This document shows positions 33,580 to 45,829 of a stretch of DNA of 64,000 nucleotides, piece by piece. Where the stretch lies: NCBI GenBank assembly GCA_028583415.1, contig CM053271.1, positions 91,964,584 to 92,028,583 on the forward strand. The letters run 5' to 3'. Position 1 is the stretch's first letter. Each line of letters opens with the position of its first letter. This stretch comes from Protea cynaroides (taxonomy: Eukaryota; Streptophyta; Magnoliopsida; Proteales; Proteaceae). The notes under the pieces were generated by a model. That model was not told the origin of the DNA. It searched no databases and worked only from the letters and a program-made list of their open reading frames with translations. The position numbers and the translations under genes were made by a program.

Positions 33580-34321
33580 TGATGAACTTGATATGACAGT
33601 GAGAGGGGGGTGAATCAGTGTCTGAAAATTCTCCCTAATTATTTTATTGCTACCTAGAGTTGATGGAGACATATTCTTTTACACACACACAAGCATATGC
33701 AAATCTACCTCGCTACCGCTCAGTGGCCAGGTCTACCAGATTTGTACACCCACTCTGCAAGCCATTCCACGCACTCCAAAATATACCTGAAGGATAAAAC
33801 AATGAATATAGGGATATTATGTGGTTCACCACCACAGTGTGTGATGGCTAGTCCACGGAGTAATGCCCAACGGACTCCGTATTTACTCAACACTCAATTT
33901 TTAGTCTCTAACAAGACAAGGATATTAATCCTAGGTTTTCCCAACATAAAACTGAGAGGGTGTAACAATGCCAAGACTCAGGCTTTAACAGCCAGTGTTC
34001 AGCACCCACTGCACACACCACGCTTCACCCTCACCCTCGGGAAGCAAATAACAATTTTTTAGGCCTATAGAATTGCCTTACAATTTTTCCCCACTAGCTA
34101 GGTATTCAATAATTTTCACCTACGCTAGCATACAATATATTGAACGCATAAATAGATAGGGAATTGAAAAATCTCACAACCAATGCTTTCGAATGGCCAA
34201 CAATCTCTTTGAAGCTTCACACTACTCTCAAGAACTCTTTAACAGCCTTCAATGATAATAGAGATCGATTCACAGAGCACACCTCGCTCATAGGCTTCCA
34301 ATCTCTCCACACACCCCATAA
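33580..34321 (-). mobile_element. Copia LTR fragment, minus strand, split by Tekay-1
   Basis: The 3' third of the long-LTR family in inverted view: 'gagaggggggtgaatcagtg' near 33601, 'ctcagtggccaggtctacca' near 33719, 'ggttcaccaccacag' near 33823. It is cut at 34321 by the LTR of Tekay-1. The remainder would lie on the far side of the nest, beyond 64000. Confidence 0.8.
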
Positions 34322-36482
34322 TGTCACACCTCAGTTCCGACTGAGCCAGAGCAGAAGTGTGAATGAACCGCCACTAAACCAACAGTTCACACCAGGATCT
34401 CAATAAGACCGTGTCCACTTACACAAACCATTGCACATAACCATAATTAGAATACAATTAAATACTGTAGAAGTCTTAATAATAAGGAACTCAATACTTT
34501 TATTGATAAATAAATAAATTATCTAAATATTTAAAATACCAAAACATAAATAAATAGCTTTACATCGTTTATAAAATCCAACTGAAATAAAATAATAAAA
34601 TCATCCATATCCTAGAGGTACATGCAGAAAAGGCACTCGCTTGAAGTGTCATGCTCATCTTTCATTGCTTGCACTTGCAAGGCAGCAACACCTCCATACA
34701 CTGGAGCATCCATGTAGTCCTCGACAGTGTAACCTACATCAACACTAAAAACATGTATATATATAAGGGTAAACTCATAACTTATCTTAGTAAGAAAATC
34801 AGACAATGCAATACACATCATGCATGAATAACATTCACATTATGGTCTGGTTTTAAGTTTGCAATGTGCTATAGAAAGGATTGGCGGGCCACCGCACCTC
34901 TATACACGAGTGTGTGAATCCGCCCGATGGATCAAATACCACTGTCGTCCCACATGCACCCACCATGGAATAGAGATAGAGCTAAAATGTCCGGATCACA
35001 CACCACCAACACTTCCCCTGATGCCCTACCCATACCAACATGTAAGCCCCTATTGGCGAGGGCTTACAAATTGGACTCGCAACTGACCAATCCTATATGT
35101 CATCACAGTAGGCCCTATCTCAGCACAGCTCCCTACGGCATAGAGATAGGGCTCGAGTCTAGTGGCCAGGCCGGAGACCACAGTGCCACTTCCTCCCCCT
35201 GATACCCTACCCGTACCAAGTATGCTAAGACAAAAGCGATACAAAAAGGTGCTAGTGTGAGGAATGATCCCAGACCCTAGGCCCTTCCCATTCCACACAC
35301 CAACAAAAACAATCACATGCCTAACAATCATATCCTAGCATAGTGAGTATGCATGAACAATATAATAACTGAAAGTAAAGATGACATGTGAGTATGCACA
35401 ACACCAATCCACAGAATCATAATTATTAACAACGTTTTACTATTATTAAGTTATTAGGGTTTAAATCTGATTCCCTTTCCTGAAACTTGATTGCTAGCTT
35501 GCTTCGCATCACAGAATCCAAACTCTCTATCACAAGGTCCTACAAGATGTTAAGGTTGAATTAGAATTAGTTTCTTGGGGTTTACATTGGTCGAAAAACC
35601 AACTGGATCAAAATATACCCCTCACAGTGCATATCGGTCGCTACACTGTGGGGAAAGGTGCGACCGATATGGTCAATCGGTCCCCCACAGACCAGCTCCC
35701 GAGAGGTACCGATTGTAGTACCGGTCGCACATAGTGCAAGCGGTATAGTCAATCGCTATGCCTCTGGAAGATCACCAACTTGGTGTTCGTCTTCCGTTGA
35801 TCATCCATTATTGGTTTTAGGGTTTCTCCTATGCATTCTAGGCCTGAGCAACAAGTTAGGGTTGTTTCATGTTCCATTCAAGTCCTAGTTTATATGATTC
35901 ATCGTCTAGAATTCGAATCTAGGATTTAACAAACAATTAGGGTTTAACGGTATAAAAGGGTTTCAGATCAATACCTAGTCTTGCCAGGTATTAATCAGTC
36001 ATGATCAATCATCTATAATGCTTAACTTAGAGAAAAGTTCAAGCACTTATCGTTGGTTCACAACTATGACGTTCTTCGTCCAACGGTGGCTCCACTTCCA
36101 CCTTTCTTAGCTCTTTCTCCTCTTTAGATCTCTTTCTCCTCTCTAGGGATTGTGAGGATCAATCAAATAGTTTTAAAGAGGTTTAAGGGTCCTTAAATAG
36201 ACTACGATAGAGTTTAAGAAGTTTTCCTACGTTAGGAAAGTCTCTAGGCTCAAGATTTGGTAAGCGGGACCCACAGAGATCTATTTTTGGATCTAACTAG
36301 TCTGCCAGTTCAGACATACCGGTCGACCGATATATAGACCGGTATGATAATTTTTATCAATTTTGGTTCATTTTCGTACCTGATTGTCACCCGCTCGTCC
36401 CGTCTGGCCCGGTGAAGATTGGGAGACCTGTTACGACATGAATTAAAGGTTTAGATCGGGTTCATGGGGTGCGGGTCTTACA
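34322..36482 (-). repeat. Tekay-1 3' LTR
   Basis: 2161 bp; in minus orientation it starts TGTAAGACCC and ends GGTGTGACA, as in Tekay-type chromoviruses. The polypurine tract abuts it at 36483. It matches 53544-54522 for that LTR's full surviving length. It contains 'accggtc/gaccggt' palindromic words near 35640-35740 and 36330. No gene. Confidence 0.9.
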
Positions 36483-36502
36483 ACTCCCCCACCCTTAAAA
36501 GA
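36483..36502 (-). other. Tekay-1 polypurine tract (duplicated at 36538-36557)
   Basis: Minus strand reads CTTTTAAGGGTGGGGGAGT directly before the 3' LTR. An almost identical copy lies 55 bp inward, so the tract region is tandemly duplicated. Confidence 0.85.
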
Positions 36503-36567
36503 AATTTCATCCCTGAAATTTGCATGTAGATCTCACAACTCCCCCACCCTTAAAAGAAATTTTAGCC

Positions 36568-37074
36568 TCAAAATTTACACGTACCTTGTTCATCGAAAAG
36601 GTTAGGATACTCCTTTCGCATTGCGTTCTCCTCCTCCCAAGTGATTTCTTCTACATCTTGGCTTTTCCAATGCACTTTCACATAATGGATATCTTTGCTT
36701 CGGAGGTGTTGTACCTTTCGACTTGTGAGATTCACAGTTACCACTTTAAATGTCAAGTCCTCTATCAAGTCTGGTGGGTCTACTGTCAAGATGTGCGATG
36801 GATCCCTGACATACTTCTTCAATAAAGAAACATGGAATACATCATGAACGCTTAACATGGATGGTGGTAGAGCCAGTTGATACTCTACATTACCACGTCT
36901 AGTCAATATCTTGTATGGTCCCACGTATCTGGGGCATAGCTTCCCCTTTTTACTAAACCGTTTCAGACCTCGAACAGGTGATAACTTCAATAATACCTTG
37001 TCACCCACTGCAAACTCCAGATCTCGACGTCGGTTATTGGCATAGTGCTTTTGTCGAACTTGAGCTATCTTCAC
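36568..37074 (-). pseudogene. Tekay-1 integrase C-terminus with chromodomain
   Basis: 168 open codons. The GPY/F module is visible (P-R-Y-V-G-P-Y-K-I-L near residues 48-57; F-H-V-S-L-L-K-K-Y near 80-88), followed by a C-terminal chromodomain (about 115-160: 'LRSKDIHYVKVHW', 'EEITWE', 'YPNLF'). Chromodomains of this clade steer integration to marked heterochromatin (family knowledge). This is the best preserved part of Tekay-1. Confidence 0.9.
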
Positions 37075-37086
37075 TCTTTCCTTAAT

Positions 37087-37846
37087 TTAATCAATCGTTC
37101 GACAAGTTTCTTCTACGAACTCCGATCCTACAATCCTTCTATCTCCCACCTCATTCCATAATAGAGGTATACGATATTTCTTCCCATAGAGTGCCTCATA
37201 TGGAGCCATTTGGATCGTAGCTTGGTAACTATTGTTATAAGCAAACTCGATGAGCGATAGCTTCTCTTCCCAAGCTCCTTTGAAATCTAGGACACACGCT
37301 CGGAGCATATCCTCCAAGATTTGAATAGTTCTTTCTGACTGCTCGTCTGTCTGAGGATGAAAAGTTGTACTAAACTTCAACTTGGTTCCTATCGCTTTCT
37401 ATAATCCTTCCCAGAATTTGGATGTAAAACAGGGATCTCTATCAGATATTATACTCTCTGGGATGCCGTGAAATCTGACTATATTATCCACATACAACTT
37501 GGCTAGCTTGTCCATGGTATACTGAGGTCTGACAGCGATGAAGCGAGCTGTCTTGGTAAGTCGATCGACTATCACCCACACGTCATCCACTGACCTTGGT
37601 GTTAAGGGTAGGCCAGTGACGAAATCCATTGTGATACAATTCCACTTCCAAGCTGACTCCGATAGTGGTTGTAGTAAACCTGTGGGTCTGTCTTTCTGCC
37701 TTCACTTGCTGCCAATTTAGACACTGAAATATGAATCGAGCTACATCTTCTTTCATACCCCTCCACCAATATAATCTTCTTAAATCATGGTACATTTTAG
37801 TGCTTCCTGGATGTACCGAGTATGGGGTATAATGAGCTTCTGTCAT
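37087..37846 (-). pseudogene. Tekay-1 integrase core, broken
   Basis: Three overlapping frames read in order: zinc-binding part (37583-37846; H-P-G-S-T-K-M-Y-H-D-L-R, W-W-R-G-M-K), catalytic core (37399-37629; M-D-F-V-T-G-L-P, then D-R-D-P-C-F-T-S) and its continuation (37087-37380; H-P-Q-T-D-E-Q-S-E-R-T). The second Cys of the zinc site appears as Trp ('CLNWQQ' against 'CLNCQR' in Tekay-2). Frameshifts separate the three. Confidence 0.85.
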
Positions 37847-39181
37847 AATTCTGTCTCTGATATTTGATTCTCACTCTCAGGTATACATAATCGCCCACGA
37901 TACCTGAGTACCTTGTCTAAATCCAAGGTAAAGTTAGGGTTGCTTTTACCCTTCTCTAGATTTTCTTGCAAAATCTTGAGGTGTGGATCCTGTAGGATTA
38001 CTACTTTTACCTCATCTATTAGATCTGGTGAGATCTTCAAGGCTGCAAACATTAATGTGAACTTATGAATCAAGCCCTGTTCCACTATATCTTCTGCAGT
38101 CTCTAATATATACTCTTCTTCATTCTCTATTGAGCCTGAGACTGCAGCACACAGTGCAGTGTTTGTACTAGGTCCTGCCTCAGGTTTTATTGCCCACTTC
38201 CTGCTTAAGGCGTCAGCTACGATGTTTACCTTACCTGGATGGTACTAGATGTCACAATCATAATCTTTTAATAGCTCCAGCCATCTCCTCTGTCTCATAT
38301 TCAGGTCCTTCTGAGTAAAAAAAAGGTAAGATAAACTCTTGTGATCCAACTTGATCTGAAACTTTTCACCATAAAGGTAGTGCATCCAAGTCTTGATTGC
38401 GTGAATGACCGCTACTAACTCCAGATCATGCGTAGGATAGTTCTTCTCATGCTCTTTCAACTGTCTGATGAGTAGGCAATCACCTGTTCTCCTTACATCA
38501 ACACACATCCAAGACCCAACCCTGAGGCATCCGTATAAGGGTGAATGGCAAGCCTGGTGTTGGGATGGTCAAGATAGGTGCAGAGACTAGTCTTGCCTTC
38601 AGAGTTTGGAAGCACTTCTCACACTCGTCTATCCATATGAACTTTTCTCCTTTCTTGGTTAGTCTGGTAAGTGGAACGGCAATCCTTGAGTAGTCTTCCA
38701 CGAACCTTTTATAGTAACCAGCCAATCCAAGGAAACTATGAATCTCTGCAACTGATTTTGGTGCATCCCATCTTACTATAGCTGCGATCTTGCTTGGATT
38801 TACCTTGATACCGTCTGCAGACATTACATGACCCAAGAAGGCCACTTCCTTCAGCCAAAATTCATACTTCTTGAACTTGGCGTAAAGCTTCTCCCTTCTC
38901 AGCCGCTCTAGGGCTGCTCTCAAGTGTGTTACATGAGTCTTCCTATCCTTTGAGTAAACTAGGATGTCATCAATGAATACGATGACTAAAGTGTCCAACA
39001 TGTCATGAAACACTCGGTTCATCAGTTCCATGAACAACGTTGGAGCATTAGTCAACCCGAACGACATTACCAGAAACTCATATTGCCCATACCTTATCCT
39101 GAAAACAATCTTCGGAATATCTCCTACCTTGATCTTCAGTTGGTGATACCCCGATCTAAGATTAATCTTCGAGAAAATCAT
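37843..39181 (-). pseudogene. Tekay-1 reverse transcriptase palm to RNase H
   Basis: 38498-39181 is open and holds S-G-Y-H-Q-L-K-I (residues 10-17), 'SFGLTNAP' and the catalytic F-I-D-D (69-72) through the thumb. 38245-38508 carries the RNase H side ('YPTHDLELVAV…', 'LDHKSLSYLF', 'RRWLELLKDYDCDI'), with the first part lost to a frameshift near 38510. 37843-38085 is the linker to integrase. The start of the palm is cut by a TAG near 39185 where Tekay-2 has CAA. Confidence 0.9.
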
Positions 39182-39373
39182 TGCACCCTACAACTGATCG
39201 AACAGATCATCGATCCTAGGCAAAGGGTATCGGTTCTTGATGGTTAACTTGTTCAACTCTTGGTAGTCGATACATAGTCGTATGCTACCGTCCTTCTTCT
39301 TTACGAACAATACAGGTGCTACCCACGGCGATATGCTTGGTCATATGAAACCCTTATCTAGTAGTTCTTGTAA

Positions 39374-40010
39374 CTAGGTCTTCAACTCTTTTAATTCTAT
39401 AGGGGCCATCCTGTACGGTGCCTTAGACACCGACGCCGACCTTGGCATGAGATCTATCACGAACTCTATAGCCCTGTCTGGAGGTAGACCTGGTAGATCC
39501 TCTAGAAATACATCTGAAAAATTTCGTACCACATCTAGATCTTCCATCTTTGGCACCTCTGTAGCGATGTCGACCACAAACACTAAGTAACCCACTCCTC
39601 CCTTCTCTAAGCATCTCTTAGCTTTTAGAGCAGAGAGGATCAACTTCCGCTTCCTAGGTAATTTAGTTCCGATGAAGCTAAACTCCTTTCCATTGTCATC
39701 CTTGAAAGCAAGCTTCTTTTTGGCACATAATAAGCTAGCTGAATGATGGCCTAGCCAATCCATTCCTAAGATGACGTCAAAGTCTGCCATCTCGAGTTGG
39801 ACCAGATTTGCTTCTAGATTTTACCCATCAATACTAACTGAGCACGGCCCATAGCATTCATTCAAGGCCACTTATACTCCCAACGGAGAGCGAACTAATA
39901 AGCTTGGAGTTAAGAGCTTGACAGGTAACTCTAGTCTCTTCCCAAAAGACACAGAAACAAAGGAGTGTGTAGCCCTAGAGTCAAAGAGCTGGTGGGTACA
40001 CCAGCTATAT
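39374..40010 (-). pseudogene. Tekay-1 protease and start of reverse transcriptase
   Basis: The active-site region near 39972-40005 reads L-F-D-S-R-A-T-H, where the family has D-S-G-(A/T)-T-H; the flap Gly is replaced by Arg. Downstream 'ADFDVILGMDWL' (39750-39790) is the conserved end of the protease, followed by 'LPGLPPDRAIEFVIDLMP' at the start of the polymerase. A TAG at 39374 stops the frame. Confidence 0.8.
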
Positions 40011-40026
40011 CTACAGTTCGTGGAAT

Positions 40027-41432
40027 TTACTTATCCCCTAGTTCTACATGCTCATACATGATAATGCAGTAACCAAAAATAATAGGAGATGAATTCATAC
40101 CAGTAACCACATCAGGTGATGCGGCTACCTCCTCTGTGGTGACTGCAAATATCTTCCCTTGTTGTGGCAGTTGCTTCCTTGGTAGAGTGCAAGTCTTTGC
40201 ATAATGGTCCAATTGTTGGCAGTTGAAACATTTGACGCAAGGGTTTTAACCAGCTACTTATGGTGGTGGTGCAGTATTATTCCTTGCTGGCACCACAGCA
40301 GATTGATCCCTGTATGGGCAGAATGGTCTAGTGTTCCCTCCACCTGAAGTCTCAGTAGCAGGCCTCTTCAGTCCCCTGTTTTGAGCGAAGAATCTATCTC
40401 TTTGGCTTGATTCAATTACTCTAGTGATCTGCACGGCTTCGTTATACACCTTCTTCTCCAAACCCAAAACATGCTCTCGGATACTTCCTCACAATCCCAT
40501 AGTGAACCTACGGGTTTTGATTTCTTCTCTTGCATGCTCACTGGAGCAAAGAAAAATATTTCTTCGTACCTCTATTGGTATGCATCTACAGTCATCTATG
40601 ATTGTTGCAGGTTGAGGAATTCCTTCTCCATTTGATCACGGAAGCTCTTAGGAAAGTACTTATCGAAGAAAACCCCCTTGAATATTTCCCAGGTGATTTG
40701 GATGTGCTTCGTCTCCAAGTATGACCGGGTAGAATTCCACCAGGCATTGGCATCTTCCTTGAGCATGTGTGTGGCAAATAGCACCTTCTCATCCTCTGTG
40801 CAAGTCATCAGACAAAAGTTCTTCTCCATCTCAGCAACCCACTATGTAGGCCATAATGGTTTTCTTGGTTTCCCTGTGAAGGTAGGGGGTTTCAGTTTTA
40901 AGAACCTATCCACTGCTCGGCTTAGGTCTTTCTGTCCCTGTACACTCGTTCCATACCACGGTGATGGATACGCATAGACCCCTTGGTAGGCAGATGAGGT
41001 TAGGAATTGCTGTTGTAGTTGTGGGTTCTGTTCTTGGCCCATCGGCCCAGTGCTACCATCTACTGCCAGTGTGGTATTATTTCCCCTAGACTCAGGCGTA
41101 CCTTCTGTAGGGATATATCCCGGTGGCCTGAACATCTTTAGCATCTCGTTCAAGAATGCCTTCTGTTGAGTTTCCATCTGGTAGACCAGATTCGTCACTA
41201 TCATCTCAGAGTTGGTGTGAGGAGGGCCTGGTAAGTTTGTTGGTGCTCTGTGACTTTGCCCCTCTCCACGATTCCTTATTAGTGTCATGTCCCCATCATT
41301 CCTCATTGGGGTTCCACCTTCTGGATTCAGGTGTTGCTTACCAACATTTTCTGCTTCCACATTGTCCTCGGCTTGACGCACCCTTGAGTGGTGACGTTTT
41401 TGTAAACCTCTATAACCATTTCTGCCTGCCAT
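40027..41432 (-). pseudogene. Tekay-1 gag
   Basis: The start at 41432 (MAGRNGYRG…) parallels MAGQR… of Tekay-2 at 47104. The N-terminal region is Pro/Asn-rich. Retrotrans_gag core spans 40596-40900 ('FLKLKPPTFTG', 'ANAWWNSTRSYL', 'DKYFPKSFRDQMEKEF'). A CCHC knuckle C-F-N-C-Q-Q-L-D-H-Y-A-K-T-C lies near 40195-40240. Broken by TAG codons near 40573 and 40596 and frameshifts near 40470 and 40860. Confidence 0.85.
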
Positions 41433-42314
41433 CTCAGAATACTCTTTCCTGTTTGGATCTGAGAAGAAGATATAACACATGAGGTACATTCGAATAGTCA
41501 CATTTATCATAATAATTTAACAAGTGCGAGGCGAAAATCGTAATAGAAACTTTAAATCAAAATTTTAAAAAAAATTCTCTAAATTTTCTGGGCTCCGAAG
41601 ACTTTTCTGGTCGCAACATACCGGTCGCGGCACTGTAGAACATAGTGCGACCGGTATGTCTAGGCTAACAAACCTCTCGGTCTTCCCGAGAGGTACTGGT
41701 CGATGTACCAGTCGCCTCTCTGTATAGTATGGTGCGACCGGTATGGTCGACCAGTCAGCACTTTTCTTTGGCCGAGGGGTACCGATCGATGTACCCCAGG
41801 AGGTACCGGTCAACCGGTATAGGGCAAAACCGTCGACCAGTATGCCCTAAAAGGCATTAAAATCGTGATTTTTGAGTCATTTCCCACTTTTCTTCTCATT
41901 TTCTCTCTGGTGGCGATTCCTCTCTGACTTGGTAAGTTGCTACAGTCCGACCGGTGCTTGTAAAATCGATTCTTCTCTCTCAAGAGTGCTTCACAACCTC
42001 TCCAAGTAAGTTTCTTCCTTCCTCTTTCTCTTTTTACATCATTTGTTCATGGTTTCTTGCCCCAAAACTAGGTTTTCCTTGATTTAGAAGATCCAAACCG
42101 TGGAAGCTCTTTTTCTTTAGCTTAGAAATGATGTTGGAACCTCTATGGACAAAAGCCCTCAATTTATTTGAGGTTCCACCGTATGGTTTACTCAAAAATC
42201 AAAACTTTTGGATTTTTTACCTAGGTTTTGGTCAAAAATCGATTTTTCTTGTAATTGTTAAATTTATTGCTTGTTTGATGATTGTTTAGTCTCTATTTGT
42301 TGTTATATGGTTAC
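41433..42314. other. Tekay-1 leader, also 5' side of an antisense gene
   Basis: Non-coding on the element's strand. Read on plus, it has pyrimidine-rich stretches and donor-like sites (ccaagtaagt near 42006, acgtaag at 42313-42319) leading toward the antisense gene whose body resumes at 51949. Contains paired 'accggtcg/cgaccggt' palindromic words near 41620-41820, as in the LTRs. Confidence 0.5.
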
Positions 42315-42319
42315 GTAAG
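42315..42319. repeat. Target site duplication gtaag of Tekay-2, left copy
   Basis: Directly precedes the left LTR of Tekay-2; matching copy at 51824-51828. Confidence 0.9.
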
Positions 42320-43199
42320 TGTCACACTCCAATTCTGAACCAACTAGAATGGTGTGATGAACCGTCTATGATCCAACGGTTCAACCAAGATCTCGAATAG
42401 GCCGTGTCCCTTTCCTTAAACCATATACATCCACAATCATAATCAGAGTAAATAAATAATAGCAGAAGTCTTTAATATTAATGAACTGAGTATCTAACAG
42501 TGATAACATAAATAAAGTATCCAATTATCTCCAAAAGACTAAGACATAAAATAAATTAATCAATTACATCTTCTGAATAATCCAACTAATAAATCTAATC
42601 AAAGACGCATGAGTTGCACTCGCACGACGAATCATGCGATTCCATCATAGCTTCTGCATCCATCGTCGCGTACATGGGAGCATTCATATAATCTTCTACT
42701 GTAGGACCTGCATCATCAACTAAAAATATTCGATGTCGAAAGGGTGAGCACACATCATGGCTCAGTGAGCAAACAAAACAATGCAACAAACATATGCATG
42801 CATTCAATTCATAACTTTGGTCTAGTTCATAAGTTTGCAATGTGCAATAGAAAGGATAGGTGGCCCCTGCACCTCTATACACGAGTATGTGAAGCCGCCC
42901 AATGGATCAAACACCATTGTCATCCCACATGCACCCATCATGGAATAGAGATAAAGCTAAAGTGCCCGGATCAAACACCGCATAACACTTCCCCTGATGC
43001 CCTACCCATACCAACAAGTAAGCCCCTATTGGCGAGGGCTTACAAACCTGGGCTCGCAACTAACCAATCCTAATGTCAAATAGTGTATCCAAGGCCTTAC
43101 CCCAGCATCCCTCAATGCGTCCATAGAGATAGAGCTAAGGCCCCCAGGCAGAGTCAGAGACTACACGGTCCAAGACCACCTACCCTGATGCCCTACGAT
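42320..43199 (-). repeat. Tekay-2 3' LTR, truncated
   Basis: About 880 bp matching the first part of 49492-51823 (plus view). Homology ends at 'gatgccctacgatg' near 43199, where integrase sequence begins. Confidence 0.85.
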
Positions 43200-43802
43200 G
43201 CTTTCAGGTCCACCATGCAATCTGACAATATTATCCACATATAGCTTGGCTAACCTTTCTAGGGTATACTGAGGTTGTATAGCTATGAAGCGAGATGTCT
43301 TAGTCAAATGATATACAATCACCCAGACCTCGTCAACTACTCGGGGAGTCAATGGTAACCTGGTGACAAAATCCATAGTGATGCAGTCTCATTTCCATGC
43401 TGGTTCTGGGAGTGGCTGCAACAATCTTGCAGGTCTTTGCCGTTCAGCCTTGACCCTCTGACAATTTAGGCATTGAGACACAAATTTAGCTACATCCGCT
43501 TTCATTCCTCTCCACCAATATAATTTCTTCAGATCATGATACATCTTCGTACTTCCAAGATGTATCGAATAAGCGGTGGTGTGAGCTTCCTTCATTAGTT
43601 TGTGTCTAATATCTAAGTTTTCAGTTTCAGGAACACATACTCTTCCTTTATATTTTAGTACTTTTTCAACATCCAAGGTGAACTCAGGAATAGTCTTACC
43701 TTTTTCGATGTCTTCTTGCACTGTTCTCAGATAAGGGTCTGATTTAATAGCGGCCTTCACTTCATCTAATATATTAGGTATAATCTTCAATGTTGCGAAC
43801 AT
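43200..43802 (-). pseudogene. Tekay-2 integrase, C-terminus deleted
   Basis: 43389-43802 holds the linker and zinc-binding domain (H-T-T-A-Y-S-I-H, 'KKLYWWRGMK', C-L-N-C-Q-R). 43200-43376 holds the first part of the core (M-D-F-V-T-R-L-P, 'LAKLYVDNIVRLHG'). The core stops at the deletion, so the last two catalytic residues are missing. Confidence 0.85.
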
Positions 43803-43855
43803 ATTTGAAAACCGATAAATAAACCCTTGGTTGGTTGATCCACCCAGTGCATCTA

Positions 43856-45110
43856 TCAGAACTGCTCATTACCATGATTGAATACCTTTCCTGTAACACA
43901 CATTGTCGCAGTCGTGTTAACCTCTCCTTGGGAATTTATCATTGCTTTTCTGCTTAGCGCATCAGCAACTACATTAGCCTTTACTAGATGATACTGGATA
44001 TCGCAATCACAATCCTTCAATAATTCTATCCATCTTCTTTGTCTCATGTTCAACTCCTTTTGATTAAAAAGATAAGTGAGACTCTTATGATCTGACTTAA
44101 TCTAAAATCTCTCCATACAAATAATGTCTCCATATCTTGACAGCATGTACTACTGCTGCTAATTCCAAGTCATGAGTGGGATAGTTCTTTTCATGTGTCT
44201 TTAGTTGTCTTGAGGCATACACAACTACTTGTTCTCCTTGCATAAGCACACATCCTAAACCCAACCCAGATGCATCAGTGTACAAGGTAAATGGTTGTCC
44301 TAGAATAGGATTAGTCAAGATGGGAGCAGATATCAATCTAGCTTTCAATGTTTGAAAACCTTCTTCACATTTATCGGTCCAAATAAACTTTTTTCCTTTC
44401 TTAGTCAAACTGGTGAGAGGTACGGCGATTCTAGAGTAATCTTCCACGAATCGTCGATAATACCCAGCTCGACCTAGGAAACTTCTGATTTCTGCAACAC
44501 TCTTAGGTGCTTCCCATTTCACAATGGCTTCAATCTTGCTAGGATCCACTTTAATTCCTTCAACGGATACAACATGGCCAAAGAAAGCAACCTCATTTAG
44601 TCAAAACTCACACTTTGTAAATTTGGCATAAAGCTTCTCTTCTCTTAGTCGCTGCAGAGCGGCTCTTAGATTCATGACATGAGTTTCCTTGTCCTTGGAG
44701 TAGACCAATATATTGTCAATAAACACAATGACTGACGTATCCAACATATCATGGAATACCCGATTCATGAATTCCATAAAAGTTGCGGGTGCGTTAATTA
44801 ATCCAAAAGACATGACTAAAAATTCATAATGCCCATATCTTGTTTTGAATGTTGTCTTTGGAATATCACCTTCCTTAATCTTCAGCTGATGGTATCTTGA
44901 CCAAAGATCAATCTTGGAGAATACCTTGGCACCTTGTAACTGATTGAACAAGTCATCGATCTGAAGCAGCGGGTACCGATTCTTCATTGTAAGCTTATTC
45001 AATTCCCAATAGTCTATACACAATCGAACACTACGGTCCTTCTTCTTCACAAACAATATTGGCGCTCCCCGTGGTGATATGCTAGGTCTGATATAACCCT
45101 TGTCCAGCAA
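43856..45110 (-). pseudogene. Tekay-2 reverse transcriptase and RNase H
   Basis: 44601-45110 is open from 'LDKGYIRPSISPRGAPILF' through 'DLWSRYHQLKI', 'SFGLINAPATFM' and F-I-D-N-I-L-V-Y-S-K. The catalytic pair reads D-N instead of D-D, which alone should abolish polymerase activity. 44097-44549 covers thumb and first part of RNase H ('YTDASGLGLGCVLMQ'). 43856-44053 covers the rest ('RRWIELLKDCDCDIQYH', 'VADALSRK'). Single frameshifts or stops lie between. Confidence 0.9.
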
Positions 45111-45113
45111 TTC

Positions 45114-45780
45114 CTATAACTGTACCTTTAGTTCCTTCAGTTCAGTAGGAGCCATTCGATATGGTGCTTTAGATACTGGTGCGGCCCCGGGTATAAGATC
45201 TATAACGAACTCTGTCACTCGATCGGGTGGTAGTCCTGGTAGTTCCTCAGGAAATACATCTGGAAAATCACACACAACATCAATATCTTCCATTCGTGGT
45301 ACTTCCTTGGTGAGATCAACCATGGATACTAGGTACCCAACTCCTCCTTTCTCGAGGTATTTTCTAACCTTTAATGCAGAGAGGATGAGTTTTCGTTTAC
45401 AGGGAAGTCTGGTTCCCACAAAACTAAACTCTGCTCATTCCTTGTCTTTAAATATCAGTTTCTTTTCTGCACATAATAGGTTTGCAGAATGCTGAGCTAA
45501 CCAATCCATTCCCATGATAATGTCAAAGTCTGTCATCTCAAGTTGAATTAAGATTACATCCAAAATCTTCTCACCGATAAGAACTGGACATGGTCCATAA
45601 CCTTTTTCTAGTTCCACTTCTAATCCCTAGGCGATCGTACAAGCAATTTGTAGTCTAAAGATCTGAGGGGTAGATTTAGCTTCTTTCCAAATGACACAGA
45701 TATAAAAGAATGGGTAGTTCCAGAATCAAAGAGTACTCTGGTGGGTATGTCATTAATAGGTACGATACTTATGATTTGTT
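45114..45780 (-). pseudogene. Tekay-2 protease region
   Basis: Near 45725-45755 the active site reads L-F-D-S-G-T-T-H, intact, unlike Tekay-1. 'MTDFDIIMGMDWLAQH' (45500-45545) ends the protease, and 45114-45419 leads into the polymerase. A stop at 45435 (TGA) and a frame break near 45630 interrupt it. Confidence 0.85.
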
Positions 45781-45829
45781 TTAATTTAGTCTACATGCTC
45801 ACACAGGGTAATACAAAATGAAAGGTTCA

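Noticed and set aside
34612..35331. Small frames in the chromovirus LTRs (also at 42595, 43073, 50018, 54143)
   Set aside because: LTR sequence; frames differ between copies and have no domain.
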